Shown piece after piece: positions 1 through 9,959 of a stretch of DNA of 64,000 nucleotides. Each line of letters starts with the position of its first letter. The stretch's first letter is position 1. The position numbers and the translations under genes are program-made. This DNA is from an uncultured Erwinia sp. GTDB lineage: Bacteria > Pseudomonadota > Gammaproteobacteria > Enterobacterales > Enterobacteriaceae. The notes beneath the pieces were generated by a model. The model saw only the letters and a list, made by a program, of their open reading frames with translations, made no database searches and was not told the DNA's origin. The stretch lies in assembly GCA_913775305.1 (NCBI GenBank), contig CAJYIY010000051.1, positions 1-64,000 on the forward strand, read 5' to 3'.

Positions 1-1
1 C

Positions 2-688
2 ATCGATCCGGACGATCCGGACTGGCCCGAGCGCGACTATTTCGTGCTGTCTAAGGGGCACGCCGGACCGGCGCTGTACAGTGCACTGGCGCTAAAAGGC
101 TATTTTCCCCGTAAGCTGTTGTCTACCCTGAATGAGAATGGAACGCTGCTGCCCAGCCATCCGGATCGCCTGAAAACGCGCGGTGTGGATGCGACGACCG
201 GTTCACTGGGGCAGGGGATTTCGATTGCTGCCGGCATGGCGCTCTCCCACAAGCTGGCGGGGCGCAAAAACCGGGTATTCTGCATCGTGGGTGATGGCGA
301 GCTTAACGAAGGACAGTGCTGGGAGGCGTTTCAGTTTATCGCCCATCACCGGCTGAACAACCTGACTGTGCTGGTGGACTGGAACAAGCAGCAGCTCGAC
401 GGCGCGCTGGATGAGGTGATTAAGCCGTTCGATCTGGTGGAAAAATTCACAGCCTTTGGTTTTGAGTCACGGACTGTTGCTGGCGCGGACATTGCCGCGC
501 TGCATGCGGTGCTGAAACCGGTACGTCATGCCAGCAGCCAACCGCTGGCTGTCATTCTGGACAGCATCAAAGGGCAGGGGGTGCCGTGGCTGGAGCAGTT
601 AAGCAACTGCCATCACCTGCGCCTGACGCCGGAGCAGCGGCAGGCTATCAATGCTGAAATTGCTACCCTGGAGGCCGTCCATGACTGA
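2..688 (+). CDS. Transketolase, N-terminal subunit (5' end outside window)
   Basis: Thiamine-diphosphate-binding half of a two-gene transketolase, which moves two-carbon ketol units between sugar phosphates. The reading frame is open from base 2, so the true start lies before the window. The frame shows the family pattern LSKGHAGPALYSAL, then a DATTGSLGQG segment, then the ThDP/metal motif GDGELNEGQCWEA with a following N in LVDWNKQQLDG. The stop TGA overlaps the start of the C-terminal subunit gene by 8 bp, so the two are translationally coupled. In Salmonella a split transketolase pair also lies next to ackA-pta, and there it is associated with PTS genes. That is recalled knowledge; the PTS part would lie outside this window. 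The physiological substrate is not known from sequence. Confidence 0.88.
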   Translation: MDPDDPDWPERDYFVLSKGHAGPALYSALALKGYFPRKLLSTLNENGTLLPSHPDRLKTRGVDATTGSLGQGISIAAGMALSHKLAGRKNRVFCIVGDGELNEGQCWEAFQFIAHHRLNNLTVLVDWNKQQLDGALDEVIKPFDLVEKFTAFGFESRTVAGADIAALHAVLKPVRHASSQPLAVILDSIKGQGVPWLEQLSNCHHLRLTPEQRQAINAEIATLEAVHD

Positions 689-1637
689 AGTAAGCCCCAC
701 AGTATCAGAACGTGATACCACTGAAATGCGTAAAGTGTACGCCGCTTTTATCCGCGAGCAGGTTTCCACCGGCAGCCCGGTCATCGCGCTGGAGGCTGAC
801 CTGATGAGTTCGATGGCGATGGACGGCGTGCAGCGGGACTGGCCGCAGCAGGTCATTAACTGCGGGATCATGGAGGCTAATGTGATTGGCGTTGCCGCTG
901 GTCTGTCGCTGACCGGACGTACGCCATTTGTACATACCTTTACCGCCTTTGCCAGCCGCCGCTGTTTTGATCAGCTGTTTATGGCGCTCGATTATCAGAA
1001 AAACAACGTTAAGGTTATCGCCTCTGATGCGGGAGTGACGGCCTGTCACAACGGCGGCACGCATATGTCGTTTGAGGATATGGGGATCGTGCGTGGGCTG
1101 GCAAACTCTGTGGTAATGGAAATGACCGATGCCACGATGTTTCGCAATATTTTGCAGCAGCTGGCGACCCTGCGCGGGTTTTACTGGGTGCGGACCATTC
1201 GCAAACAGGCCGTGAAAATCTATCCTGAGGGAACCCGTTTTACTATCGGTAAGGGCAATGTGCTGCGCGAGGGCAGTGATATTACGCTGGTGGCTAACGG
1301 GATCATGGTGGCTGAAGCGCTGATTGCCGCCGGGCATCTGGCGGAGCAGGGCGTGAGCGCGGCGGTAATCGATATGTTTACCCTCAAGCCAATTGATCGG
1401 ATGTTGATAAAACATTACGCGAAGAAAACCGGACGGATAGTGACCTGTGAAAATCACAGCATCCATAACGGGCTGGGTTCGGCGGTGGCAGAGGTCGTCG
1501 TGGAAAGCTGTCCGGTGCCGATGCGCCGGGTGGGAGTGAAGGGGCGTTATGGTCAGGTGGGAACGCAGGAGTGGCTACAGCAGGAGTATGGGCTGACGGC
1601 TGCGGATATCGTCGGGGCGGCACGTGAGTTGCTGTAA
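681..1637 (+). CDS. Transketolase, C-terminal subunit
   Basis: 318-residue pyrimidine-binding plus C-terminal half of the split transketolase; it pairs with the upstream subunit to form the active site at their interface. The ATG at 681 lies in the overlap with the preceding gene and fits the family start better than the upstream in-frame codon at 651. Visible features are IALEADLMSS, the E-containing NCGIMEANVIGVAAGL segment (the catalytic Glu of the pyrimidine domain) and a transketolase C-terminal domain with DMFTLKPID and TCENHSIHNGLGSAV. The length is that of a typical TktB-like C-terminal half. It is the last gene before a bidirectional terminator shared with pta. Homology to 1-deoxyxylulose-5-phosphate synthase halves is expected, but the two-gene arrangement favours transketolase. 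Confidence 0.88.
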   Translation: MTEVSPTVSERDTTEMRKVYAAFIREQVSTGSPVIALEADLMSSMAMDGVQRDWPQQVINCGIMEANVIGVAAGLSLTGRTPFVHTFTAFASRRCFDQLFMALDYQKNNVKVIASDAGVTACHNGGTHMSFEDMGIVRGLANSVVMEMTDATMFRNILQQLATLRGFYWVRTIRKQAVKIYPEGTRFTIGKGNVLREGSDITLVANGIMVAEALIAAGHLAEQGVSAAVIDMFTLKPIDRMLIKHYAKKTGRIVTCENHSIHNGLGSAVAEVVVESCPVPMRRVGVKGRYGQVGTQEWLQQEYGLTAADIVGAARELL

Positions 1638-1700
1638 GGTCAGTTCTGTTCTGAGTTAAGCACCGCGATATCAGCCATCACACTGGCTGTCAGCCACAAA

Positions 1701-1734
1701 AAAGCCGCTATCCCGAAAGATAACGGCTTTGATT
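1701..1734. terminator. Bidirectional terminator between the split transketolase and pta
   Basis: Inverted repeat AAAGCCGcTATC / GATAaCGGCTTT with a short CCGAAA loop. A-rich sequence lies before it and T-rich after it, so it can serve both converging genes. Confidence 0.8.
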
Positions 1735-1779
1735 TATCGGCATCTGGCCAATTGGCCTGCTACCGCCGCATGGCTGATA

Positions 1780-3924
1780 TCAGCCTTCAGCCTGCTTAGA
1801 CTGAATCGCGGTCAGGGCGATAGTGTAGACAATATCATCCACCAGCGCGCCGCGGGACAGGTCGTTCACCGGCTTGCGCATACCCTGCAGCATTGGACCA
1901 ATCGAGATCAGGTCGGCAGAACGCTGAACTGCTTTGTAGGTGGTGTTACCGGTGTTCAGATCCGGGAAGATAAACACGGTGGCACGGCCTGCAACCGGCG
2001 AGTCAGGAGCCTTGGACTTGGCCACATCGGCCATGATCGCGGCGTCATACTGCAACGGACCATCGATAACCAGGTCCGGGCGTTTTTCCTGTGCGATGCG
2101 GGTCGCTTCACGCACTTTCTCAACGTCGCTGCCGGCGCCGGAGTTACCGGTGGAGTAGGAGATCATTGCCACGCGCGGCTCAATGCCGAAGGCCGTCGCG
2201 GAGTCCGCAGACTGAATGGCGATCTCTGCCAGCTGCTCCGGATTTGGATCCGGGTTGATGGCGCAGTCGCCGTAAACCAGAACCTGTTCAGGCAGCAGCA
2301 TGAAGAAGACGGAAGAGACCAGCGAGCTGTTCGGCGCCGTTTTGATCAGCTGCAGCGGCGGACGAATGGTGTTTGCCGTGGTGTGAACCGCACCGGAAAC
2401 CAGACCGTCAACTTCGCCCGCTTCCAGCATCATGGTGCCGAGCATCACGTTGTCTTCCAGCTGCTCCTGCGCAACCACTTCGGTCATGCCCTTGCTTTTA
2501 CGCAGTTCAACCAGACGGGCAACGTAGTTTTCACGCACCACAGCCGGGTCAACAATCTCGATGCCTTTGCCCAGCTCAACGCCCTGTGCGGCTGCGACAC
2601 GCTGGATTTCATCCGGGTTACCCAGAAGAATACAGGTGGCGATGCCGCGATCGGCACAGATGGCGGCCGCTTTGACGGTACGCGGCTCGTCGCCTTCGGG
2701 CAGAACGATACGCTTACCGGCTTTGCGAGCCAGCTCGGTCAGCTGATAGCGGAAGGCCGGTGGCGACAGACGGCGGCTGCGTTCGGAAGTGGCGGTCAGC
2801 GACTCGATCCACTCGGCGTCGATATGGCTGGCCACATACTCCTGCACGCGCTCAATACGCTGAGTATCGTCGGTTGGCACTTCGAGGTTGAAGCTCTGCA
2901 GGCTGAGGGAGGTCTGCCAGGTGTTGGTATCCACCGTAAATACCGGCAGGCCGGTCTGGAAGGCTCGCTCACACAGCTTCTGGATAGGCGCGTCAATCTC
3001 ATAACCGCCGGTCAGCAGAATCGCACCGATATCAATCCCGTTCATTGCGGCCAGACAGGCTGCAACCAGCACGTCCGGGCGGTCTGCGGAGGTAACCAGC
3101 AGTGAACCCGGGCGGAAGTGCTCCAGCATGTGCGGCAGGCTGCGTGCGCAGAAGGTGACAGACTTAATACGGCGGGTCTGAATATCGCCTTCGTTGACGA
3201 TGCGCGCGTTCAGGTGACGGCACATATCGATAGCACGGGTGGCGATCAGATCGAAGCTCCACGGCACGCAGCCCAGCACCGGCAGCGGGCTGTTTGCAAA
3301 CAGCTGCTTCGGATCGATATTGGCCACGTTAGCTTTGGTTGAGTCATCGAAGATTTCGGACAGATCCGGGCGGGTTCGGCCCTGTTCGTCCACCGGTGCG
3401 TTCAGCTTATTGATGATCACGCCGGTAATGTTTTTATTTTTGCTGCCGCCGAAGCTGCTCTGGGTCAGTTCAATGCGCTCTTTCAGCTGCGCCGGAGAAT
3501 CGTTGCCCAGCGACATGACGAACACGATCTCAGCGTTCAGCGTTCTGGCGATTTCGTAGTTCAGCGACTGGGCGAACTGATGCTTGCGCGTAGGCACCAG
3601 ACCTTCCACCAGCACCACTTCCGCATCGCGGGTATTTTCGTGGTAGCGAGCAATAATCTCTTCCATCAGCACATCCTGCTGGTTGGAACCCAGCAGGGAT
3701 TCCACGCGGCTCATTGCCAGCGGTTCAGCGGCTGGAATGGTGGAGTTTTTGCGGATGATCGTGGTGGTTTGATCGGGCGTATTGCCACCGGAACGGGGCT
3801 GAGCGATGGGTTTGAACACGCTCAGACGAACGCCTTTACGTTCCATCGCCCGGATCACGCCCAGGCTGACGCTGGTCAGGCCGACGCTGGTGCCGGTAGG
3901 AATTAACATAATAGTACGAGACAC
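1780..3924 (-). CDS. pta: Phosphate acetyltransferase
   Basis: Interconverts acetyl-CoA and acetyl phosphate, the first step of the acetate overflow pathway with AckA; cytoplasmic. The GTG at 3924 gives 714 residues, the E. coli Pta length, beginning [23 protein letters not shown] lies 5-6 bases upstream. An in-frame ATG 33 codons earlier lacks family similarity. Domains in order: a P-loop BioD-like N-terminal domain (about 1-190), a DRTGG domain (about 220-330) and the catalytic PTA_PTB domain (about 390-714) with [19 protein letters not shown] and [14 protein letters not shown]. It lies 132 bp downstream of ackA on the same strand, as in E. coli, and ends at a bidirectional terminator. This is the long class II form that responds allosterically to NADH and pyruvate. 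Confidence 0.97.
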   Translation of the reverse strand: MSRTIMLIPTGTSVGLTSVSLGVIRAMERKGVRLSVFKPIAQPRSGGNTPDQTTTIIRKNSTIPAAEPLAMSRVESLLGSNQQDVLMEEIIARYHENTRDAEVVLVEGLVPTRKHQFAQSLNYEIARTLNAEIVFVMSLGNDSPAQLKERIELTQSSFGGSKNKNITGVIINKLNAPVDEQGRTRPDLSEIFDDSTKANVANIDPKQLFANSPLPVLGCVPWSFDLIATRAIDMCRHLNARIVNEGDIQTRRIKSVTFCARSLPHMLEHFRPGSLLVTSADRPDVLVAACLAAMNGIDIGAILLTGGYEIDAPIQKLCERAFQTGLPVFTVDTNTWQTSLSLQSFNLEVPTDDTQRIERVQEYVASHIDAEWIESLTATSERSRRLSPPAFRYQLTELARKAGKRIVLPEGDEPRTVKAAAICADRGIATCILLGNPDEIQRVAAAQGVELGKGIEIVDPAVVRENYVARLVELRKSKGMTEVVAQEQLEDNVMLGTMMLEAGEVDGLVSGAVHTTANTIRPPLQLIKTAPNSSLVSSVFFMLLPEQVLVYGDCAINPDPNPEQLAEIAIQSADSATAFGIEPRVAMISYSTGNSGAGSDVEKVREATRIAQEKRPDLVIDGPLQYDAAIMADVAKSKAPDSPVAGRATVFIFPDLNTGNTTYKAVQRSADLISIGPMLQGMRKPVNDLSRGALVDDIVYTIALTAIQSKQAEG

Positions 3925-4056
3925 GATAACCTCTCTTATAGCCTCTTTCTGTCTGCCTCTTCGACAGAGCAGGTTTGCAACGCAAATCAGGGCTATATCG
4001 TAACGTCTGCTGTCTGAAAACAACTCCGCCAGCCTGAGCTGACGGAGATAAGTGAA

Positions 4057-5259
4057 TTATGCGGTCAGGCGGGCTGCATCCTGCGCGATAACCAACTCTT
4101 CATTGGTTGGGATCACGATAGCCGGGCGGGTGCCTTCCTTATTGATAAAGCCTGATTTGCCGAAACGGGCAGCCAGGTTGCGTTCGTGATCAACCTCGAA
4201 GCCCAGCAGGGCCAGTTTACCCAGTGACAGTTCACGGACCATCGCGGCGTTTTCACCGATGCCGCCGGTGAAGATGACCGCATCCAGACGACCGTCCATC
4301 AGTGCAGCGTAGGCACCGATATATTTGGCCAGACGGTGGCAGTAAACATCCATCGCACGTTTTGCATCGTCTTTAGTGTGGTAGTTATCTTCCACATAGC
4401 GGCAGTCGCTGGTCACTTCGGTCAGGCCCAGCAGGCCAGACTCTTTGGTCAGCAGCTTGTTAATAGCGTCAACGCTCATGCCAAGGGTGTCGTGCAGGAA
4501 GAACACCACGGCCGGATCGATGTCACCGCTGCGGGTTCCCATCACCAGACCTTCCAGCGGGGTCAGCCCCATTGAGGTGTCAACGCAAACGCCGTTGCGG
4601 ATGGCAGAAACGGAACCGCCGTTACCAAGGTGGCAGGTGATAATATTCACGTCTTCTACCGGCTTGTTCAGAACCTTAGCCGCTTCCTGAGTGACATAGT
4701 AGTGGCTGGTACCGTGTGCGCCGTAGCGACGAACGCCGTGTTCTTTGTACAGCTTGTAAGGCAGGGCGTAGAGGTAAGACTCTTCCGGCATGGTCTGATG
4801 GAACGCGGTATCGAAAACGGCAACGTTTTTATCAGCCAGGTGCGGGAAGTTTTTCAGTGCTTCATCAATCCCGATCAGGTGAGCCGGGTTGTGCAGCGGA
4901 GCAAAATCAGAAGCGTCTTTGATGCCCTGGATGACGGCATCATCGATCAGCACAGACTGGGTCAGCTTCTCTCCACCGTGAACGATACGGTGGCCGATTG
5001 CAGCGATTTGTGCTGACAGTTCTGGTTTTTGTGCCAGAATAGTTTTAACCATGAAGTTGAGTGCTTCGCTGTGCGCCGCGCCGGCACCCAGAGCCGCTTC
5101 CTGTTTAGCCCCGTCCAACTTCCATTTGATACGGGCTTCTGGCAGATGGAAACATTCGGCTAAACCTGACAGGAATTCGTCACCGTTTGCCGGATCGATG
5201 ATGGCAAACTTAAGGGAAGAACTACCGCAGTTCAGAACCAGTACTAACTTACTCGACAT
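4057..5259 (-). CDS. ackA: Acetate kinase
   Basis: Converts acetyl phosphate and ADP to acetate and ATP; a member of the ASKHA fold; cytoplasmic. The ATG at 5259 gives 400 residues, identical in length to E. coli AckA. It starts [18 protein letters not shown], which contains the acetokinase signature, with AGGA upstream. Further family markers are [10 protein letters not shown], the catalytic region [29 protein letters not shown] and the ATP-site [14 protein letters not shown]. An upstream in-frame ATG at 5352 would add 31 residues without homology. It forms the ackA-pta operon with the next gene and diverges from yfbV, as in E. coli. Acetyl phosphate made here can also donate phosphate to response regulators such as RcsB, which is encoded later in the window. 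Confidence 0.97.
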   Translation of the reverse strand: MSSKLVLVLNCGSSSLKFAIIDPANGDEFLSGLAECFHLPEARIKWKLDGAKQEAALGAGAAHSEALNFMVKTILAQKPELSAQIAAIGHRIVHGGEKLTQSVLIDDAVIQGIKDASDFAPLHNPAHLIGIDEALKNFPHLADKNVAVFDTAFHQTMPEESYLYALPYKLYKEHGVRRYGAHGTSHYYVTQEAAKVLNKPVEDVNIITCHLGNGGSVSAIRNGVCVDTSMGLTPLEGLVMGTRSGDIDPAVVFFLHDTLGMSVDAINKLLTKESGLLGLTEVTSDCRYVEDNYHTKDDAKRAMDVYCHRLAKYIGAYAALMDGRLDAVIFTGGIGENAAMVRELSLGKLALLGFEVDHERNLAARFGKSGFINKEGTRPAIVIPTNEELVIAQDAARLTA

Positions 5260-5597
5260 GGAAGGTCCTATTTGTTTAAAAGTGGCGAAATAAAAGTCAA
5301 ACAGACTATCAGCGTAGCGCATGAAAGCTGGTACATTGATGACACATGTCATACTGACGATAACTTTATCGTGACCGGCAGTAAAAAAATTTGGATATTT
5401 TACGAGGTTTTTTTAAGCCCCGTTTGCTCTTTCATGGCCCGATCGATTGTTGACCACAGTTGCTCGCTATCCAGGGTCGAAAACGCGCTCAGGATAACCA
5501 GAGTGGCCCACAAAGACAAAATATTTTGAATAATGTCATGTAAAGTTGGTGTGTTGCGGTTTTTTTTTAATTTTTATCTCTGAAGTTGAGGTCCGCT
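5260..5597. promoter_or_regulatory. Divergent ackA / yfbV promoter region
   Basis: 338 bp without a supported gene. It is AT-rich, with runs of A and T at about 5385-5415 and 5560-5575, and must carry the start signals of both ackA (minus) and yfbV (plus). I could not assign a convincing -35/-10 pair. An 85-codon frame at 5272-5529 has no family features. Confidence 0.5.
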
Positions 5598-6050
5598 ATG
5601 GCGAAAGAATCTGGCCCCGTAGGTTGGTTCAAGCTGTTCCAAAATGGCCAGCACTACATGAAAACCTGGCCTGTCGATAAACGTCTTGCGCCTGTGTTTC
5701 CTGAGAATCGGGTGGCGCGCGCCACGCGTTTCTCCATTGCCTTTATGCCGCCGCTGGCGGTGTTTACTCTGACCTGGCAAATCGCACTGGGCGGGCAGCT
5801 TGGTCCGGCAGTGGCAACGGCACTGTTTGCCTGTAGCCTGCCGATGCAGGGACTGTGGTGGCTGGGCAAGCGTTCGATTACGCCGCTGCCACCGACACTG
5901 TTGACCTGGTTCCATGAAGTGCGTGAAAAACTGCAGGCGGCGGGGCAGGCGATTGCGCCGATAGAAGGCAAACCGACCTACCAGTCGCTGGCTGACGTGT
6001 TGAAGCGCGCGTTTAAGCAGCTCGACAAAACGTTTCTCGACGATCTGTAG
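5598..6050 (+). CDS. yfbV: YfbV (UPF0208 / DUF412) inner-membrane protein
   Basis: 150-residue protein with close similarity to E. coli YfbV, which has been linked to chromosome macrodomain organisation at the terminus; its biochemical role is unsettled. Two hydrophobic segments are visible at about residues 44-90, including [18 protein letters not shown] and [18 protein letters not shown]. They are followed by a soluble C-terminal part ending [13 protein letters not shown], which is nearly invariant in the family. The ATG at 5598 follows GAGG at a 6-base spacing; a TTG four codons earlier is less likely. It diverges from ackA as in E. coli. Confidence 0.93.
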   Translation: MAKESGPVGWFKLFQNGQHYMKTWPVDKRLAPVFPENRVARATRFSIAFMPPLAVFTLTWQIALGGQLGPAVATALFACSLPMQGLWWLGKRSITPLPPTLLTWFHEVREKLQAAGQAIAPIEGKPTYQSLADVLKRAFKQLDKTFLDDL

Positions 6051-6188
6051 ATACGCTCAATCATCGATTACCGCAAACCGTACTCCCGGCGGGTTTTCAT
6101 CTGGAAACCCGTTTTGCATCAAAGAAGCTCCCCATGCGGCTGTGAGAACCTTATTCACAACAAAATTTCCGCCACCAGGGAGCCGCCG

Positions 6189-6683
6189 ATGGACATGACC
6201 CCAGCCGAACGTTTGATTCTTTCCAACCAGTACCAGATTATGGCTATGCTTGATGCCGACAATGCCGCGCACTACCAGCGCTGTCAGATCATTATTAAGC
6301 GCGGTTACGGGTTGCAGATGCGCGAGCTCGACAGCGAACTGAGTCAGCTTTCTGAAGCTGAGTGCCGCACGCTGCTGGCGATGATGGAGATGCATCATGC
6401 GCTGCATGTATCCTGGAGTAATCTGAAAGATTCGCAGGGCATCGATCCGCGAAGGCTGCAATTTCTCGGTTTTGATGGCCATACCGAAGGGCGTTATCTT
6501 GGCTATACGCGCTTTCTGACAGAGCGAGAGGGGCGCTATACGCAATTCCCCTGCGGCAGCCACCGATTTGATGCGCAGGTTCCGATGTGGGAAAAGTATC
6601 AACGGATGCTTGCTGTATGGCACAATTGCCCCCGACAGTATCATTTGAGTGCGAATGAAATCGCACAAGTTATTAACGCCTGA
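6189..6683 (+). CDS. yfbU: YfbU family protein
   Basis: 164 residues, the same length as E. coli YfbU, a conserved cytoplasmic protein of unknown biochemical function. Conserved blocks are [47 protein letters not shown] and the C-terminal [22 protein letters not shown]. The ATG at 6189 has AGGGAG upstream; the longer frame from 6114 is not conserved. It lies 138 bp after yfbV and 13 bp before hxpA, so yfbU and hxpA are probably co-transcribed. Confidence 0.92.
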   Translation: MDMTPAERLILSNQYQIMAMLDADNAAHYQRCQIIIKRGYGLQMRELDSELSQLSEAECRTLLAMMEMHHALHVSWSNLKDSQGIDPRRLQFLGFDGHTEGRYLGYTRFLTEREGRYTQFPCGSHRFDAQVPMWEKYQRMLAVWHNCPRQYHLSANEIAQVINA

Positions 6684-6696
6684 TGAGGAAGTCGCG

Positions 6697-7356
6697 GTGA
6701 AGTGTAAAGGTTTTTTGTTCGATCTGGATGGCACGCTGGTCGATTCTCTGACGGTAGTTGAACGCGCCTGGAGCCACTGGGGCCGCCGTCGGGGAATTAA
6801 TACCGAAGAGATCCTGGCTTTTATCCACGGTAAGCAGGCTATCACCTCACTGCGTCACTTTATGCAAGGGGCTTCGGCTGAAGAGGTTCAGCAGGAGTTT
6901 CTGGTTCTGGAGCGGTTAGAAGCAGAGGACACGGAGGGCATTGTGGCCCTACCGGGGGCACTTTCGCTGCTGGCAACGCTCGATGAACTGGCAATCCCCT
7001 GGGCTATCGTCACCTCCGGTTCTGTGCCAGTGGCCAGCGCCCGCCATGGCGCAGCCGGACTGCCGGCACCGCAGGCGTTTGTCACTGCTGAGCGCGTTGA
7101 ACGCGGTAAACCTGAGCCCGATGCCTATCTGCTGGGGGCGCACCTTCTTGGCCTGGAGCCGGAAGAGTGCGTGGTGGTAGAAGATGCCGCTGCGGGCATT
7201 CTTTCCGGGCTTGCCGCCGGCTGCCACGTGGTGGCGGTCAACGCTCCGGCCGATTCACCCCGGCTGAACGAGGTGGATATGGCGCTGACCTCGCTTGAGG
7301 AGCTGATTATCCATCGTGACCCTGACGGTAGGGTGAATGTCCACCGTAGGCACTAA
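6697..7356 (+). CDS. hxpA: HAD-superfamily hexitol/sugar phosphatase
   Basis: 219-residue haloacid-dehalogenase phosphatase orthologous to E. coli HxpA (YfbT), which dephosphorylates small sugar phosphates. HAD motif I, DLDGT, has its nucleophile Asp9 and acid/base Asp11. Motif II is VTSGS, motif III is in GKPEPDAYLLGA and motif IV is VVVEDAAAG. The GTG start at 6697 follows GAGGAA at a 6-base spacing. The upstream in-frame ATG at 6649 would lie inside yfbU and adds non-conserved sequence. It is the last gene before a strong terminator. Confidence 0.92.
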   Translation: MKCKGFLFDLDGTLVDSLTVVERAWSHWGRRRGINTEEILAFIHGKQAITSLRHFMQGASAEEVQQEFLVLERLEAEDTEGIVALPGALSLLATLDELAIPWAIVTSGSVPVASARHGAAGLPAPQAFVTAERVERGKPEPDAYLLGAHLLGLEPEECVVVEDAAAGILSGLAAGCHVVAVNAPADSPRLNEVDMALTSLEELIIHRDPDGRVNVHRRH

Positions 7357-7368
7357 TCCCTTGATTTA

Positions 7369-7392
7369 ACCCCGCTATCGCGGGGTTTTTTT
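7369..7392 (+). terminator. Rho-independent terminator after hxpA
   Basis: Perfect 7-bp stem ACCCCGC / GCGGGGT with loop TATC, followed by seven T. Confidence 0.92.
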
Positions 7393-7436
7393 ATGTCATG
7401 CTGTTGATTATTGTGATCGTATGACGGGGATCCGCC

Positions 7437-9269
7437 GTGAACAATCAACTGCTCTGGGTACTATGCCTGCTGGCAATGGTGGTGATGCTGTTTATAACCG
7501 GCAAGCTGCGCATGGAGGTGGTTGCGCTGCTGGTCATAATTGCCTTTGTACTGAGTGGCACGCTGACGCTGCAGGAGGCGACACTCGGCTTCAGCGATCC
7601 TAACGTGATCCTGATTGCCGCGCTGTTTGTGGTAGGGGAAGGACTGGTGCGCACCGGTGTGGCGCTGCAGCTGGGCGAGTGGCTGATCAAGGTGGCTGGC
7701 AACAGTGAGAGCCGCGTGGTTGTTCTGTTGATGCTGACCGTCGCCGGACTCGGCGCGGTAATGAGTTCTACCGGCGTGGTGGCGATTTTTATTCCGGTGG
7801 TGCTGAGCGTGGCCGCCAAAATTAACAGTTCTCCCGGCCGCCTGATGATGCCGCTGAGCTTTGCGGGATTGATCAGCGGGATGATGACACTGGTGGCCAC
7901 ACCGCCCAACCTGGTGGTGAACAGCGAGCTGGTCCGCGAAGGGCTGAACGGTTTCGGCTTTTTCGCGGTAACTCCGATTGGGCTGGTGGTTCTGCTGCTG
8001 GGTATCAGCTATATGCTGCTGGCGCGTTTCTGGCTGGTGACGCCCGCCGCCGCCGATGGTCCCGTACGGGCCCGGCGCACCTTCCGCGAACTGATTCATC
8101 AGTACCGACTGGCGGGCCGCGCCCGCCGTCTGGCGATCCGGCCGGGTTCCCCGCTGATTGGTCATCGGCTGGATGACCTGCAGCTGCGTGAGCGCTTTGG
8201 TGCCAGCGTGGTAGGCCTGGAGCGCTGGCGAAAATTCCGTCGGGTTATGGTGCCGGTGACCGGCACCACCGAGTTTCGTCGCGGTGACGTACTGCTGATT
8301 GATATGTCTGCCGCTGAGATCGATCTCCGGGCGTTTTGCACCAGCCAGCAGTTGGAACCGATGGTGCTGCGTGGGGAATACTTTTCCGCTCGCGCCCGCG
8401 ACGTCGGGATGGCTGAAGTTTCCCTGCTGGCCGACTCCCCGCTTCAGGGAAAGAGCCTGCGTGAAATCGCGTTTCGTTCACGATATGGTATCAGCGTAGT
8501 CGGAATGCGACGCGGCAGTGAGGTGCTGGAAAACGCGTTTACCGATGAGCCGCTGGCACTGGGGGATATTCTGCTGGTAATGGGCGACTGGAAAAATATC
8601 GCTCAGATCCAGCAGCAAACCCAGCGTGACTTTATGGTGCTGAACCTGCCTGCTGAAGTCGATGACGCTGCTCCGGCCAGCAGCCAGGCACCGCACGCGC
8701 TGTTCTGCCTGGCGTTAATGGTGGCGATGATGCTGACCGAGGAGATCCCCAATCCAATTGCCGCGCTGATTGCCTGTCTGCTGATGGGCAAGTTCCGCTG
8801 TATTGATGCAGAAAGCGCATGGCGGTCGATTCACTGGCCGGGGCTGATTCTGATTATCGGGATGATGCCGTTCGCGCTGGCGTTACAGAAAACCGGTGGC
8901 GTAACGCTGATTGTTGACGGCCTGATGCAGCTGGCGGGAGGTTACAGCCCGCAGGTGATGCTGGTCTGTCTGTTTGTGCTCTGCGCGACCATTGGACTGT
9001 TTATTTCCAATACCGCAACGGCGGTTCTGATGGCACCGATTGGCGTGGCGGCCGCGCATCAGATGGGCGTATCGCCTTATCCGTTTACCATGGTGGTGGC
9101 CGTGGCGGCATCGGCGGCGTTTATGACACCGGTGTCATCTCCGGTGAATACGCTGGTTTGTGCGCCTGGGGGATACCGTTTCTTTGATTTTGTTAAAGTT
9201 GGCCTGCCGTTCACGCTGATTGTGATGGGGGTCAGCGTAGTACTGATTCCCCGGCTGTTTCCGTTCTGA
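7437..9269 (+). CDS. yfbS: SLC13-family permease with two RCK_C (TrkA-C) domains
   Basis: 610 residues, exactly the E. coli YfbS length; a predicted inner-membrane anion/dicarboxylate-type transporter whose substrate is not established. An N-terminal block of about six hydrophobic segments (residues 5-200) contains the family motif [13 protein letters not shown] and [10 protein letters not shown] cytoplasmic insert of about 220 residues holds two TrkA-C-like domains (around 225-290 and 310-395, with [11 protein letters not shown] and [13 protein letters not shown]). A second membrane block ends with [13 protein letters not shown] and [12 protein letters not shown], the SLC13 signature. The GTG at 7437 follows GGGGA. 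It is separated from hxpA by a terminator and converges on yfbR. Confidence 0.92.
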   Translation: MNNQLLWVLCLLAMVVMLFITGKLRMEVVALLVIIAFVLSGTLTLQEATLGFSDPNVILIAALFVVGEGLVRTGVALQLGEWLIKVAGNSESRVVVLLMLTVAGLGAVMSSTGVVAIFIPVVLSVAAKINSSPGRLMMPLSFAGLISGMMTLVATPPNLVVNSELVREGLNGFGFFAVTPIGLVVLLLGISYMLLARFWLVTPAAADGPVRARRTFRELIHQYRLAGRARRLAIRPGSPLIGHRLDDLQLRERFGASVVGLERWRKFRRVMVPVTGTTEFRRGDVLLIDMSAAEIDLRAFCTSQQLEPMVLRGEYFSARARDVGMAEVSLLADSPLQGKSLREIAFRSRYGISVVGMRRGSEVLENAFTDEPLALGDILLVMGDWKNIAQIQQQTQRDFMVLNLPAEVDDAAPASSQAPHALFCLALMVAMMLTEEIPNPIAALIACLLMGKFRCIDAESAWRSIHWPGLILIIGMMPFALALQKTGGVTLIVDGLMQLAGGYSPQVMLVCLFVLCATIGLFISNTATAVLMAPIGVAAAHQMGVSPYPFTMVVAVAASAAFMTPVSSPVNTLVCAPGGYRFFDFVKVGLPFTLIVMGVSVVLIPRLFPF

Positions 9270-9294
9270 GTGGCGCCTCCCGGCGCGGGGCGCG

Positions 9295-9891
9295 CTACAG
9301 GGATTCCTGACTAATCTCATCCAGCGACAGGCTGAAGCTGGGGACAAAGACCTCAACAAAATAGTCCATTTCGGGGCTGTGTCGCTGGGCAAGCGTTTTC
9401 TCCAGTCGGGTTTTCGCCAGCAGAAATTCGTTATTGCCCGCCGACAGTTCTTCCAGGCATTTCAGGTAAGCGCAAAGCGCATCCGCCTGCTTCACGATCG
9501 CCGTTTCCGCTTCGCTGTGCTGATGTTCGTCGATCAGTGGAGCCCAGGCCGAGCGGAGCTCTTCCGGCAGCATTTCAATCAGCTTCTTTTGCGCAATCTT
9601 CTCGATTTTTTTGTACTCATGGGCAATCTGCGCATTGTAGTACTTCACCGGCGTTGGCAGATCGCCAGTCAGAACTTCGCTGGTGTCGTGATACATCGCC
9701 ATCAGGGCGATACGTCCGGGATCGAGATTGCCGTTAAATTTCTTGTTTTTGATCACCGCCAGGGCATGGGCAACCATCGCCACCTGCAGGCTGTGCTCCG
9801 AGACATTTTCAGTGCGCACATTGCGCATTAACGGCCAGCGGTTAATCAGTTTCAGACGGGAGAGGTGGGCAAAAAAATGGCTTTGATTCAT
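9295..9891 (-). CDS. yfbR: 5'-deoxynucleotidase (HD domain)
   Basis: 198-residue HD-domain phosphohydrolase that removes phosphate from deoxyribonucleoside 5'-monophosphates in a metal-dependent way; cytoplasmic. The metal ligands known for E. coli YfbR are present at the same positions: His33, His68-Asp69 (MYHDTSEV) and Asp137. So are the substrate-selecting Arg18-Trp19 and Glu72. It lies 68 bp downstream of alaA on the same strand, separated by a hairpin, and converges on yfbS. Confidence 0.95.
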   Translation of the reverse strand: MNQSHFFAHLSRLKLINRWPLMRNVRTENVSEHSLQVAMVAHALAVIKNKKFNGNLDPGRIALMAMYHDTSEVLTGDLPTPVKYYNAQIAHEYKKIEKIAQKKLIEMLPEELRSAWAPLIDEHQHSEAETAIVKQADALCAYLKCLEELSAGNNEFLLAKTRLEKTLAQRHSPEMDYFVEVFVPSFSLSLDEISQESL

Positions 9892-9908
9892 TGGGGCTTT
9901 CCGCTTGG

Positions 9909-9935
9909 CCGGACAGCCGCACTGCGGCTATCCGG
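9909..9935 (-). other. Intercistronic stem-loop between alaA and yfbR
   Basis: Near-perfect hairpin: CCGGA + AGCCGC on one arm and GCGGCT + TCCGG on the other, with a one-base mismatch pair and a 3-base loop. No T-tract follows on the minus strand, so it is more likely an RNA-stability or processing element than a terminator. Confidence 0.6.
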
Positions 9936-9959
9936 AACTGATATCTGAAGAGAGGTGAC

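Noticed and set aside
1729-3105. 458-codon plus-strand frame opposite pta
   Set aside because: Antisense shadow of a strongly conserved gene; the His/Arg/Gln-rich product has no domain pattern.
5272-5529. 85-codon plus-strand frame in the ackA-yfbV gap
   Set aside because: No homology features and it overlaps the divergent promoters.
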